Below, piece by piece: positions 7,620 through 15,463 of a stretch of 47,137 nucleotides of DNA (the stretch's first letter is position 1; each line of letters opens with the position of its first letter). This DNA is from Brachyspira innocens ATCC 29796 (GTDB taxonomy: Bacteria; Spirochaetota; Brachyspiria; Brachyspirales; Brachyspiraceae), in contig NZ_ARQI01000108.1 in the NCBI RefSeq assembly GCF_000384655.1, positions 1 to 47,137 on the forward strand, written 5' to 3'. The position numbers and the translations under genes are program-made. A model generated the notes under the pieces. It did no database searches. It had not been told where the DNA came from and saw only the letters and a list, made by a program, of their open reading frames with translations.

Positions 7620-9884
7620 ATGGCTAACAAATATAATCTTGCAGAACAAGAAAACATACTTGAAAGTGGTAATGAATTAGCAGCCATTGCAGCCGCTCAA
7701 ATCAATTATCACGTTATGGGTTACTACCCAATTACGCCTTCTACTCAGATTGCTGAGTACTTAGACGAAATGAAAGCTAATGGAAGACATACAGTATGCA
7801 TGATACCTGGTGACGGTGAACATGGTGCTGCTGGTATATGTTACGGTGCTACTACTGCAGGCGGCAGAGTATTTAATGCTACTTCTGCTAACGGTCTTCT
7901 TTTTGCTATGGAACAATTACCTGTTCAAGCTGGAACTAGATTCCCTATGGTATTAAATGTTGTAAACAGAACAGTTTCTGGTCCGCTAGACATTAAATGT
8001 GACCAATCTGACATAATGATGGCTCTTAACACTGGTTGGATTATCATTATGGCTCATACTACTCAAATGGTTTATGACTTCAATATCTTTGCTTTGAAAA
8101 TCGCTGAAAGAGCTAAATTACCTATTATAGTTTCTTCTGACGGTTTCTTTACTTCTCACCAAAAGAAAAAAATTCACCTATTCAAAAATGATAAAGATGT
8201 TCAGGATTTCTTAGGTAAATATACTCCAGAAGTTACTTCTGTTGAACCAGGAAAAAATCCTGTTACAATCGGACCTTACATGAATGAAGATGAATTAACT
8301 GGAAGTAAATTACAGCTTTCTCAAGCTTTAGAAGATGCACGTGCTATAATTTTAGATGTATTTGAAGAATTTGCTTCTCTTTCTGGAAGAAAATATCATC
8401 CTATAGAAACTTACAAAATGGAAGATGCTGAAGTAGCTTTAATGCTTTGCGGTTCTGCTTATGAAACTGGTACTTTGGCTGTTGATGAAATGAGAAAAGC
8501 TAATCCTAACCTTAAAATTGGTGCTTTCGCTATTACTCAAATTCGTCCTTTCCCAGAAAAAGAATTACAAAAATTACTTGCTAATGTTAAAGTAGTTGTT
8601 GTAGGTGACAGACAAGATTCATACTCTGGTATGGGCGGTAATATGTCTACTGAAATCAGAGCTGCTCTTAAAAATGATCCTACTAACAAATCTTCTATCG
8701 TTAGCAGAGTTTATGGTCTTGGCGGTACTGAGTTTACTTTGGAAAAAGCTAAAGAATTATTTGATTTAGGTTTAAAAGAATTAGCTAATCCTGGTTCTGT
8801 AGAAAAACATTCTTACTTAGAACAATATATGGGTGATCCTAATGTTAAAATGAAACCTATACATGAACCTCTTACTTTGGAAAGCCAAAAATCAGGTATT
8901 ACTGTTACTATGAATGAACAAACTCATAAACTTGAAGTTAAAACTCCTCCTCTTAGAGAATTAACTGGTAAAGCTTATCGTTATGCTCAAGGTCATGGTG
9001 CTTGTAATGGTTGTGGTATCTTCTCTGGTATCAATACTTTCATGAAAGGTATAGAAGGTGAAGTTGTTCTTTTAGTACATACTGGCTGTTCTATGGTTGT
9101 TACTACAGGTTATCCTTACAGCTCTTACAGAACTACTTATGTTCACAACTTGTTCCAAAATGGTGCTGCTACTCTTTCTGGTATAGTAGAAATGTATCAT
9201 GAAAGAAAAAGAAGAGGTGAAATCGAAGGACCAGAAGATCCTACTTTCATAATGGTTACTGGAGACGGCGGTCATGATATAGGTATGGGACCTTCTATTG
9301 GTGCTGCTATCAGAAATCACAAAATGATTATATTAGAATATGATAATGAAGGATACATGAACACTGGTAACCAATTATCATTCTCTACTCCATTAGGACA
9401 CAGAACTTCTACTTCTAACGTTGGTAAAGCTGAAGTTGGTAAACAATTCAACCACAAAGATGTAGCTCAAATATTTGCTGGATGTCATATCCCTTATGTT
9501 GCTACTGGCTGTGAAGCTTATCCATTAGATTTAGTTAAAAAAGCTGCTAAAGCTCAATGGTATGCTAATCATCATGGTACTGCTTTTGTTAAACTTCTTA
9601 TCGCTTGTCCTTTAAACTGGAAATCTCCAGATGACATGGGTAAAGATGTTATCAAAGCTGCTGTTGACTGCTGTTTCTTCCCATTGTATGAAATAGAACA
9701 TGGTATCACTACTATCACTAACATGGTAGCTGATGATAAAAAACAGCCTGTTACTGAATGGCTAAAAATGATGGGTAAAACTAAACACCTTCTTAAACAT
9801 CAGGATATACTTGATGCCTTCCAAAAAGAAGTTGATAGAAGATGGTATCGCTTAAAAGCTATGCATGAAAGTCCTCTTCTATAA
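7620..9884 (+). CDS. 2-oxoacid:ferredoxin oxidoreductase, fused alpha-beta subunit (probably pyruvate)
   Basis: A 754-residue catalytic polypeptide. Residues 1 to about 400 match the alpha domain (GYYPITPSTQIAEY, GAAGICYGATTAGG), and about 455-754 match the beta domain. The beta part has Cys462, Cys465 and Cys490 for the proximal [4Fe-4S] cluster and the thiamine-diphosphate/Mg motif GDGG at 548-551 with the downstream Asn in EYDNEGY. The polypeptide pairs with the gamma-delta protein just upstream. Codon choice (many GCT, GGT, ACT, CTT) differs from neighbouring genes and suggests high expression. AAGGAG precedes the start, and a hairpin terminator follows. Confidence 0.9.
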   Translation: MANKYNLAEQENILESGNELAAIAAAQINYHVMGYYPITPSTQIAEYLDEMKANGRHTVCMIPGDGEHGAAGICYGATTAGGRVFNATSANGLLFAMEQLPVQAGTRFPMVLNVVNRTVSGPLDIKCDQSDIMMALNTGWIIIMAHTTQMVYDFNIFALKIAERAKLPIIVSSDGFFTSHQKKKIHLFKNDKDVQDFLGKYTPEVTSVEPGKNPVTIGPYMNEDELTGSKLQLSQALEDARAIILDVFEEFASLSGRKYHPIETYKMEDAEVALMLCGSAYETGTLAVDEMRKANPNLKIGAFAITQIRPFPEKELQKLLANVKVVVVGDRQDSYSGMGGNMSTEIRAALKNDPTNKSSIVSRVYGLGGTEFTLEKAKELFDLGLKELANPGSVEKHSYLEQYMGDPNVKMKPIHEPLTLESQKSGITVTMNEQTHKLEVKTPPLRELTGKAYRYAQGHGACNGCGIFSGINTFMKGIEGEVVLLVHTGCSMVVTTGYPYSSYRTTYVHNLFQNGAATLSGIVEMYHERKRRGEIEGPEDPTFIMVTGDGGHDIGMGPSIGAAIRNHKMIILEYDNEGYMNTGNQLSFSTPLGHRTSTSNVGKAEVGKQFNHKDVAQIFAGCHIPYVATGCEAYPLDLVKKAAKAQWYANHHGTAFVKLLIACPLNWKSPDDMGKDVIKAAVDCCFFPLYEIEHGITTITNMVADDKKQPVTEWLKMMGKTKHLLKHQDILDAFQKEVDRRWYRLKAMHESPLL

Positions 9885-9913
9885 TTAGTTAAAGCTAATA
9901 ATTAGAATAAAAA

Positions 9914-9952
9914 GCGGCTGTTTACTTTTAGGGTAGGCAGCCGTTATTTTTT
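9914..9952 (+). terminator. Terminator of the 2-oxoacid oxidoreductase operon
   Basis: CGGCTG (9915-9920) pairs with CAGCCG (9938-9943), followed by TTATTTTTT. Confidence 0.85.
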
Positions 9953-9973
9953 ATAAACCATTTTGTTTAGACA

Positions 9974-10010
9974 AAAATAAGCGGAGACTTTTTAATAATC
10001 CCCGCTTAAA
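9974..10010 (-). terminator. Terminator of the aminotransferase gene
   Basis: On the minus strand AAGCGGGGA and TCTCCGCTT pair with one mismatch around an 11-base loop, followed by ATTTTTG. It lies about 30 bases beyond the aminotransferase stop codon. Confidence 0.8.
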
Positions 10011-10037
10011 TTAATAAAATAACAATGAAAAAATAAA

Positions 10038-11171
10038 TTATTTAGTTATGAACTCTTTTATTTTCTTAGCAGCTTCTTTTAATAAAGGTATATCCTGAGT
10101 TAAAGCTATTCTAAAATAATTTTCACTTCCAAAAGCAATACCAGGTACTACAGCAACTCCTGTATTATCCAATAATCTCATAGAAAAATCGAGTGAAGGC
10201 TCATTTGAAAATTTAGAATAACCTACAAATAAATAAAATGCTCCTCTTGGCTCTATTACATCAAATCCTAAATCGTTTAATTCCTTAGCCAAGAAGAATG
10301 CTCGTTCTTTATAAATATCTCTGAAACTATCTATTACTGGATAATTTTCTAAAGCATATTCGGCTATAGCACATGAAAGAGAAACCATACTTCCTACATT
10401 GTTAAAGCTTGCATTAACTAAATATTTTCTCACTTCTTCAGGTGCTATACTGTATCCTATTCTCCAGCCAGTCATAGAATGCGATTTTGAAAAACCGTTT
10501 AATACTATAACTTTGTCTTTTATGGAAGGATAAGAAGCAAATGATGTAAAAGGATAAAATGATATAGCAGAATATATTTCATCAGCTATAACAAAAATAT
10601 CTTTTTTCTCAAAGTATTTTACAAGCTCATCCATCTCTTCTTTTTTGAGCATATATCCAGAAGGATTGCCGGGATTGCTAAATAGTATAGCTTTAGTTTT
10701 ATTAGTAATAACTTTTTCTATATTTTCTGGTTTTAATACCAAATGATCATCTCTAGTATCCAAAAATACTGGCTTACCATAAGAAAGTTTTACAGCCTGC
10801 TCATAAGGTGAGAAAAACGGAGTAGGTATTATAACTTCATCATCTATATTAAGTATAGTTCTAAATACTGATGATATACCTTCCATAGATCCTATATGCA
10901 TAGTAACATTATTAGCATTAATATCAGAGCCGTAATATTTATTATAGTGTTTTGCTACTAAACTTCTTAAATGTTCGCTTCCGCCAGACTGAGTATAAGG
11001 CAAGGCATGAGTTTGAGCATACTGACAGCCGTAATCAATAAGTTCTTTAGGAGGCTGCAAGTCTGGTTCGCCTATTGTAAGCATTATAGCATTTTCTTTT
11101 TTCTGAGCTTTTTCTGTAAGTTCCCTTATAAGAGAGTAGGGTACTTGAAGTATATTTTTATTTAATTCCAT
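10038..11171 (-). CDS. Class I pyridoxal-phosphate aminotransferase, probable N-acetyl-L,L-DAP aminotransferase
   Basis: The start at 11171 is preferred over an upstream ATG at 11237, because GGAG sits seven bases before it and the first 22 residues of the longer form overlap a consensus promoter. The 377-residue product has fold-type I features: NPGNPSG at 166-172, ADEIY ending at 200 and the PLP lysine Lys229 in GFSKSHSMTGWR. Its position beside dapH, dapB, dapA and an M20 deacetylase suggests the aminotransferase step of the acetylase DAP pathway (PatA-type). An aspartate or aromatic aminotransferase cannot be excluded from sequence. Confidence 0.8.
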   Translation of the reverse strand: MELNKNILQVPYSLIRELTEKAQKKENAIMLTIGEPDLQPPKELIDYGCQYAQTHALPYTQSGGSEHLRSLVAKHYNKYYGSDINANNVTMHIGSMEGISSVFRTILNIDDEVIIPTPFFSPYEQAVKLSYGKPVFLDTRDDHLVLKPENIEKVITNKTKAILFSNPGNPSGYMLKKEEMDELVKYFEKKDIFVIADEIYSAISFYPFTSFASYPSIKDKVIVLNGFSKSHSMTGWRIGYSIAPEEVRKYLVNASFNNVGSMVSLSCAIAEYALENYPVIDSFRDIYKERAFFLAKELNDLGFDVIEPRGAFYLFVGYSKFSNEPSLDFSMRLLDNTGVAVVPGIAFGSENYFRIALTQDIPLLKEAAKKIKEFITK

Positions 11172-11194
11172 GATAATCTCCATTATTGTATAGG

Positions 11195-11228
11195 GTATTA
11201 TTATATATAATAATGTGTAATTTGTCAA
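11195..11228 (-). promoter_or_regulatory. Perfect consensus promoter with palindromic -10 region, aminotransferase gene
   Basis: On the minus strand TTGACA (11228-11223), a 17-base spacer and TATAAT (11205-11200) match the sigma-70 consensus exactly. The -10 box lies in the near-palindrome ATTATTATATATAATAATAC (11214-11195), which recurs in the promoters at 15274-15307 and 17085-17118. Confidence 0.75.
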
Positions 11229-11299
11229 TTTTATCAATTTATATTTTAAAAAGTTTTAAATAAATATTAATTTGAGAATTACTTAATTTGAATATATTG

Positions 11300-11330
11300 T
11301 AAAGCCTCTATATAAGAGATAGAGGCTTTA
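11300..11330. terminator. Hairpin between dapH and the aminotransferase gene
   Basis: A 12-bp stem (11300-11311 with 11319-11330, TAAAGCCTCTAT and its complement) lies 15 bases after the dapH stop. On the minus strand the following sequence is only weakly T-rich, so termination may be partial. Confidence 0.65.
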
Positions 11331-11344
11331 ATTATAAAAATAAA

Positions 11345-12058
11345 TTATTTTCTTAAATCATCTACCAATTTAGTTTTATCAGCAGTTTTTTCATCTTTAG
11401 TCTTTATAACTTTAGCAGGGTTTCCAGCAACCACCTGATTTTCTTCAACATCTTCTATAACAACAGCCCCAGCACCAATAACCGCATTTTTACCTACATG
11501 TACGCCTTCAATAATAACCGCATTAGCTCCTATTACAACATTATCTTCTATAATAACAGGTTTAGCAGAAGGAGGTTCAATAACACCTGCAAGTACAGCT
11601 CCTGCACCAACATGGCAGTTTTTACCTACAATAGCACGTCCGCCTAAAACAGCTCCCATATCTATCATAGTACCTTCGCCAATTTCAGCACCTATATTGA
11701 TAATAGCCCCCATCATTATAACAGCATTATCTCCGATTTTTACTTTATCTCTGATTACAGCACCGGGCTCAATTCTGGCATTAACAGTAGAATAATCTAA
11801 AGTAGGTACACCTGAATTTCTTCTGTCATTTTCCAAATAGCAGTCTTCTATAAATTTTTTATATTCTGTTAGTATATTCTGTATCTCTTCGTATTCTCCA
11901 ACCATAAAGTGGAAATTACCAGATGAAAAGATTTTTACGCTTGTATTTGTTACTATATTATTAGGTAAATTTCCTCTTATATACACTTTTACTGGTGTTT
12001 TTTTCTTAGAATTTTTAATATATGCAATAATATCTTCTGACTTTTCTAACATATCCAT
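11345..12058 (-). CDS. dapH: Tetrahydrodipicolinate N-acetyltransferase
   Basis: A 237-residue left-handed beta-helix acyltransferase. The N-terminal domain ([20 protein letters not shown]) matches DapH rather than the succinyltransferase DapD. Residues from about 85 to 215 are hexapeptide repeats, including [20 protein letters not shown] and a C-terminal [11 protein letters not shown]. It acetylates tetrahydrodipicolinate in the acetylase route to diaminopimelate and lysine. GAGGAG precedes the ATG. It is the last gene of the dap run before a hairpin, 65 bases after dapB. The assignment as acetyl- rather than succinyltransferase rests on the N-terminal domain and the operon. Confidence 0.92.
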   Translation of the reverse strand: MDMLEKSEDIIAYIKNSKKKTPVKVYIRGNLPNNIVTNTSVKIFSSGNFHFMVGEYEEIQNILTEYKKFIEDCYLENDRRNSGVPTLDYSTVNARIEPGAVIRDKVKIGDNAVIMMGAIINIGAEIGEGTMIDMGAVLGGRAIVGKNCHVGAGAVLAGVIEPPSAKPVIIEDNVVIGANAVIIEGVHVGKNAVIGAGAVVIEDVEENQVVAGNPAKVIKTKDEKTADKTKLVDDLRK

Positions 12059-12123
12059 TTCTCTATTCTCCTCAAATAAATTTTCTGCTTAGTAACGGTA
12101 TTATTGAATTATTATTAGTTATT

Positions 12124-12819
12124 TTATGATAAAACTTCTTTCATTCTATAAAGACCTGGTTTTTTACCTACAAGGAATTTAGCAGCTTTTACAGCACCAT
12201 TAGCAAATATTCTTCTTGAAGTAGAAGTATGTTTTATTTCTATAATTTCATCATCACCATAGAAAATAACCTTATGCTCTCCTACAACAGAGCCGCCTCT
12301 TACAGAATGTATTCCTATTTCTTTTTTATCTCTTACATGCAAACCATTTCTTCCAGTAACCAATGACATTTGATTATCCAAAGCATCATTAATAACATTA
12401 TAAAGACTTTTAGCAGTACCGCTTGGAGAATCTACTTTTCTATTATGGTGAGTTTCTATGATTTCAATGTCAAAATCAGTTAATAGAGGGGCAATTTTTG
12501 CAACAATCTCATTCATCAAATTCATACCTATACAAGTATTAGAAGATAATACTATAGGTACATGAGAAGAAGCTTCAACTATTTTAGCAAGTACAGTTTC
12601 ATCATAACCAGTAGTACAGATAACCATAGGTATATTATTTTTTACACCATAGTCTATCATAGCTGGAAGTCTTGAAAAATGAGAGAAGTCTATTATCATA
12701 TCGCCTTTTTCATTAGTAAAGTCATCAACAAAAGCAGATATTTCTAATTCGCCCTCTTTTTCAATAACTTCTTTTAACATAGAGCTCATAACTCCTGTTC
12801 CATGTATCATTATTTTCAT
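12124..12819 (-). CDS. dapB: 4-hydroxy-tetrahydrodipicolinate reductase
   Basis: A 231-residue protein with an N-terminal Rossmann fold (GTGVMSSML replaces the usual glycine-rich loop) and the DapB signature ETHHNRKVDSPSGTA near residues 140-155, which carries the catalytic His and Lys. It reduces the dihydrodipicolinate precursor with NAD(P)H. It is shorter than the roughly 270 residues of enterobacterial DapB, like other compact bacterial versions. CGGAGT lies nine bases upstream, and dapA ends 35 bases before. It acts in the cytoplasm in DAP/lysine synthesis. Confidence 0.95.
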   Translation of the reverse strand: MKIMIHGTGVMSSMLKEVIEKEGELEISAFVDDFTNEKGDMIIDFSHFSRLPAMIDYGVKNNIPMVICTTGYDETVLAKIVEASSHVPIVLSSNTCIGMNLMNEIVAKIAPLLTDFDIEIIETHHNRKVDSPSGTAKSLYNVINDALDNQMSLVTGRNGLHVRDKKEIGIHSVRGGSVVGEHKVIFYGDDEIIEIKHTSTSRRIFANGAVKAAKFLVGKKPGLYRMKEVLS

Positions 12820-12854
12820 AATTTTTTACTCCGTTTTTTATATTTTTTTATTAA

Positions 12855-13736
12855 TTATTTTATTAATCCGTATTTATTAAGTGTTTGTCTTACATGCTCT
12901 CTGTTTTTCTCACTTAAAGGACCCAATGGAGAGCGGCATTCTCCTACATCAAAACCCATCATATTCATAGCTTCTTTTATAGGTACTGGATTAACCTCTA
13001 TAAACATAGCTCTTATCAAATCTATATATTTAATCTGTGCTTCTACAGCTTCTTTAATATTTCCGTTAATATAATTCATAACCATATCATGATTTTCTTT
13101 AGGTATAATGTTGCTTGTTACAGATATTACACCTTTAGCACCTAAAGCCATCATAGGAGTTACCATATCATCATTTCCAGAGTAAATATCCAATTTAGGG
13201 GCAATATTAGCAATATCAGCCACATAACTAATATCTCCGCTAGCCTCTTTTATGCCTTGAATATTAGAAACTTCGGATAAAGTTTTAATAACATTGAGTG
13301 ATAATTTAACTCCAGTCCTTGAAGGCACATTATACATTATAACAGGGCATTTTACACTGTTTGCTATTTGTGTAAAATAATCAATAAGTCCGCTTTCATT
13401 ACCTTTATTATAGTACGGAGTTACTGCCATCACTATATCAGCACCATATTCATAAGATTGTTTGCTAAACTCTACTGCAACGGAAGTGCTATTAGTTCCA
13501 GTTCCTGCTATTACTAAAGTTCTTTTTTTAGTACGTTCTATGCAGAATTTGATAACGTCCATTCTCTCTTCAAAGTTTAAAGCGGCACTTTCTGCTGTGG
13601 TACCTGCTGCAACAATAGCATCTGTTTTATTTGCTATCTGAAACTCAATAAGCTCTTCTAATTTCTCATAATTAATTTTGTTATCTTTTGTAAATGGTGT
13701 TATTAAAGCTACACCTGCTCCTTCAAATAATGACAT
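12855..13736 (-). CDS. dapA: 4-hydroxy-tetrahydrodipicolinate synthase
   Basis: A 293-residue TIM-barrel class I aldolase. Visible active-site elements are GTTAES at 45-50, Tyr135 in MYNVPSRTG and the Schiff-base Lys163 in GIKEASGD. It condenses pyruvate with aspartate semialdehyde, the first committed step to diaminopimelate and lysine. AAAGGAG directly precedes the ATG. It lies between the M20 deacetylase (69 bases upstream) and dapB (35 bases downstream), all in one direction. Confidence 0.96.
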   Translation of the reverse strand: MSLFEGAGVALITPFTKDNKINYEKLEELIEFQIANKTDAIVAAGTTAESAALNFEERMDVIKFCIERTKKRTLVIAGTGTNSTSVAVEFSKQSYEYGADIVMAVTPYYNKGNESGLIDYFTQIANSVKCPVIMYNVPSRTGVKLSLNVIKTLSEVSNIQGIKEASGDISYVADIANIAPKLDIYSGNDDMVTPMMALGAKGVISVTSNIIPKENHDMVMNYINGNIKEAVEAQIKYIDLIRAMFIEVNPVPIKEAMNMMGFDVGECRSPLGPLSEKNREHVRQTLNKYGLIK

Positions 13737-13805
13737 ATTAATCTCCTTTAATTATATATTGCATTTTATTTTTTTACCATAGTAAAATATTAAAAAATAA
13801 TTATG

Positions 13806-14990
13806 TTAAGATATAAAAAAATTTTTATTTTTATATGTATTATAAACATTAAGTATTTGTATTTTTACCCCTATATTAATCGCATCTTCATCTATATCAA
13901 AAAGCCCGTTATGAATTGGAACATTTATTTTATCATTAGACACTCCCAAGCTAAAAAATGCTCCTTTTACTCTTTGAAGATAATAACTAAAATCTTCAGT
14001 TGTCATGTTGGCATTTTCTTCGAGGCAGTTTTCATTACCTAAAATACTTGAAGAAGATTCTCTAACAATATTAACCGCCTCATCATGATTAATCAAAGCT
14101 GGATAAGACGGTATATTAATAAACTCTCCCAAAGCCCCAAAACTTTCTGATGTATTTATAACAATATTTTCTATCATTTTCAATCTTTTATTTCTAGTTT
14201 CATCATCGCATAGCATTCTTATAATACCTTTCATTTTTACATTATCAGCTACTATATTGCCTGCAGTTCCTCCGTTTATGCTTCCTACATGAAGTCTTAT
14301 AGTATGATCTGTAAAAGCAGAAATAAAACTATGAAGCTGAGTTATAATATGAGAAGATACGATGATAGGATCAACACCATTATATGATTTAGCTCCATGT
14401 GCTGATTTACCTTTTATATTTATTTCAAACATATTAGAACTGGCATACATTGCTCCATATGTAGTGCTAACTTGTCCTACTCTTATCTCTGGGCGTACAT
14501 GAAGTCCGTAAATAGCATTAACATTTTCTAAAGCTCCTTCATTAATCATTGGTAAAGCTCCGCCTGTAGTCTCTTCTGCAGGCTGATATATTAATCTAAT
14601 ATTGCATGGAGGTTTTATTTCTGAAAAATATTTAGCCACCCCTGTTAATACTGTCATATGCACATCATGTCCGCAGGAATGACATACCCCTTTATTTTTT
14701 GAGGAGTAGGAACAGTTTTGTTTACTATCTTTCATAGGCAAAGCATCCATATCTGCTCTTAATGCTATAGTAAAGTTTTTATCCTCGCCTTCAATATCTG
14801 CTATTATACCTGTTTTTGCAGCTTTTGTTTTATGACTAATATTTAATGATTTTAATATAGAAGAGATTTTTTCTGATGTTCTAAACTCTTCAAAGCCTAG
14901 TTCAGGGTGAGAATGCAAATCTCTCCTTAAATCTATTAAAAAGTCTTTCATAGACAAAAGAATATTTTCTGATATTATAGGATTATTCAT
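13806..14990 (-). CDS. M20 amidohydrolase, probable N-acetyldiaminopimelate deacetylase
   Basis: A 394-residue metallohydrolase of the M20/amidohydrolase family. Metal-site residues are readable: Cys106 and His108 in CHSCGHDVHM, Glu139-Glu140 in YQPAEETTGGA and His164 in YGLHVRPE. The dimerisation domain follows at about 185-300. Related enzymes cleave N-acyl amino acids. The operon with dapA-dapB-dapH and the nearby aminotransferase points to the N-acetyl-L,L-DAP deacetylase step, but hippurate or acetyl-amino-acid hydrolase activity is possible from sequence alone. It is the first full-length gene of the operon, about 290 bases from the promoter, behind a 46-codon small ORF. Confidence 0.85.
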   Translation of the reverse strand: MNNPIISENILLSMKDFLIDLRRDLHSHPELGFEEFRTSEKISSILKSLNISHKTKAAKTGIIADIEGEDKNFTIALRADMDALPMKDSKQNCSYSSKNKGVCHSCGHDVHMTVLTGVAKYFSEIKPPCNIRLIYQPAEETTGGALPMINEGALENVNAIYGLHVRPEIRVGQVSTTYGAMYASSNMFEINIKGKSAHGAKSYNGVDPIIVSSHIITQLHSFISAFTDHTIRLHVGSINGGTAGNIVADNVKMKGIIRMLCDDETRNKRLKMIENIVINTSESFGALGEFINIPSYPALINHDEAVNIVRESSSSILGNENCLEENANMTTEDFSYYLQRVKGAFFSLGVSNDKINVPIHNGLFDIDEDAINIGVKIQILNVYNTYKNKNFFIS

Positions 14991-15102
14991 TATTATATAC
15001 GCCTTAATATTTTTTAAATAATTATATCATATTGATACAAAATATTACTTAAAAAATTAAAAAATATATTAAAATTAGTTGTTTAGAATTATTAAAAAAG
15101 AA

Positions 15103-15243
15103 TTACTTCTTAGATTTTGATAGATTACGTTTGAAAGATTTATAGAATTTAGAAAGCTGATAATAGATATTTGCATTATTAATGGTGTTTGAGGCGGTTA
15201 AAATACTGCACTGGGCTGTATTGGTTATGAACGAAGTATACAT
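15103..15243 (-). CDS. 46-residue small ORF in the dap operon leader, possible leader peptide
   Basis: The ATG at 15243 is preceded by AAGGAG at a normal distance and by a consensus promoter about 45 bases further upstream. The product begins MYTSFITNTAQCSIL and ends with a lysine-rich tail containing KFYKSFKRN and SKSKK, so 6 of the last 16 residues are Lys. It is not similar to anything I recognise. It lies 112 bases before the M20 deacetylase gene. A role as an attenuation leader peptide sensing lysine is speculative; lysine is common in AT-rich genomes and no clear terminator/antiterminator pair was found. Confidence 0.5.
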   Translation of the reverse strand: MYTSFITNTAQCSILTASNTINNANIYYQLSKFYKSFKRNLSKSKK

Positions 15244-15273
15244 TCCAAACTCCTTATAAGTTATTTATTGATA

Positions 15274-15307
15274 GTATTATTATATGTAATAATATCGTAA
15301 AAGTCAA
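15274..15307 (-). promoter_or_regulatory. Sigma-70-type promoter of the small ORF and dap operon
   Basis: On the minus strand TTGACT (15307-15302), a 17-base spacer and TATAAT (15284-15279). The -10 is embedded in the near-palindrome ATTATTACATATAATAATAC (15293-15274), shared with two other promoters in the window. Confidence 0.75.
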
Positions 15308-15463
15308 GAATAAGAATATTATTTTTTAAAAGAATTATTATTGAGTTTATAATGTTGTACAAAAAATAAATGATTAAAAAATAAGATGCTTATATATTTA
15401 TTTGTGATTATTATTAATTAAAATCATGTTATATATACAAATACTTAATAATATTAAATAACT

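Larger units (their letters stand above)
15082..15371 (-). repeat. Leader/promoter repeat, copy 1 (upstream of dap operon)
   Basis: It shares with 16996-17198 the promoter, the GGAGTTT ribosome binding site, the end of the small ORF and the following AAT-TCTTTTTTAATAATTC-type tail. About 85 bases inside the small ORF are missing from the other copy. Confidence 0.65.
15000..15463. other. Leader region of the dap operon, with small ORF and promoter
   Basis: About 460 bases. Bases 15082-15371 resemble 16996-17198 on the other side of the GH32 gene. A consensus minus-strand promoter, a 46-codon small ORF and an A/T-rich remainder make up this stretch. I saw no lysine riboswitch signature. Confidence 0.6.

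Noticed and set aside
11172-11237. Longer N-terminus of the aminotransferase
   Set aside because: The added codons overlap a perfect consensus promoter and lack a ribosome binding site.
14991-15270. Lysine riboswitch before the dap operon
   Set aside because: None of the conserved lysine-riboswitch sequence blocks could be found; the space is taken by the small ORF and A/T-rich sequence.
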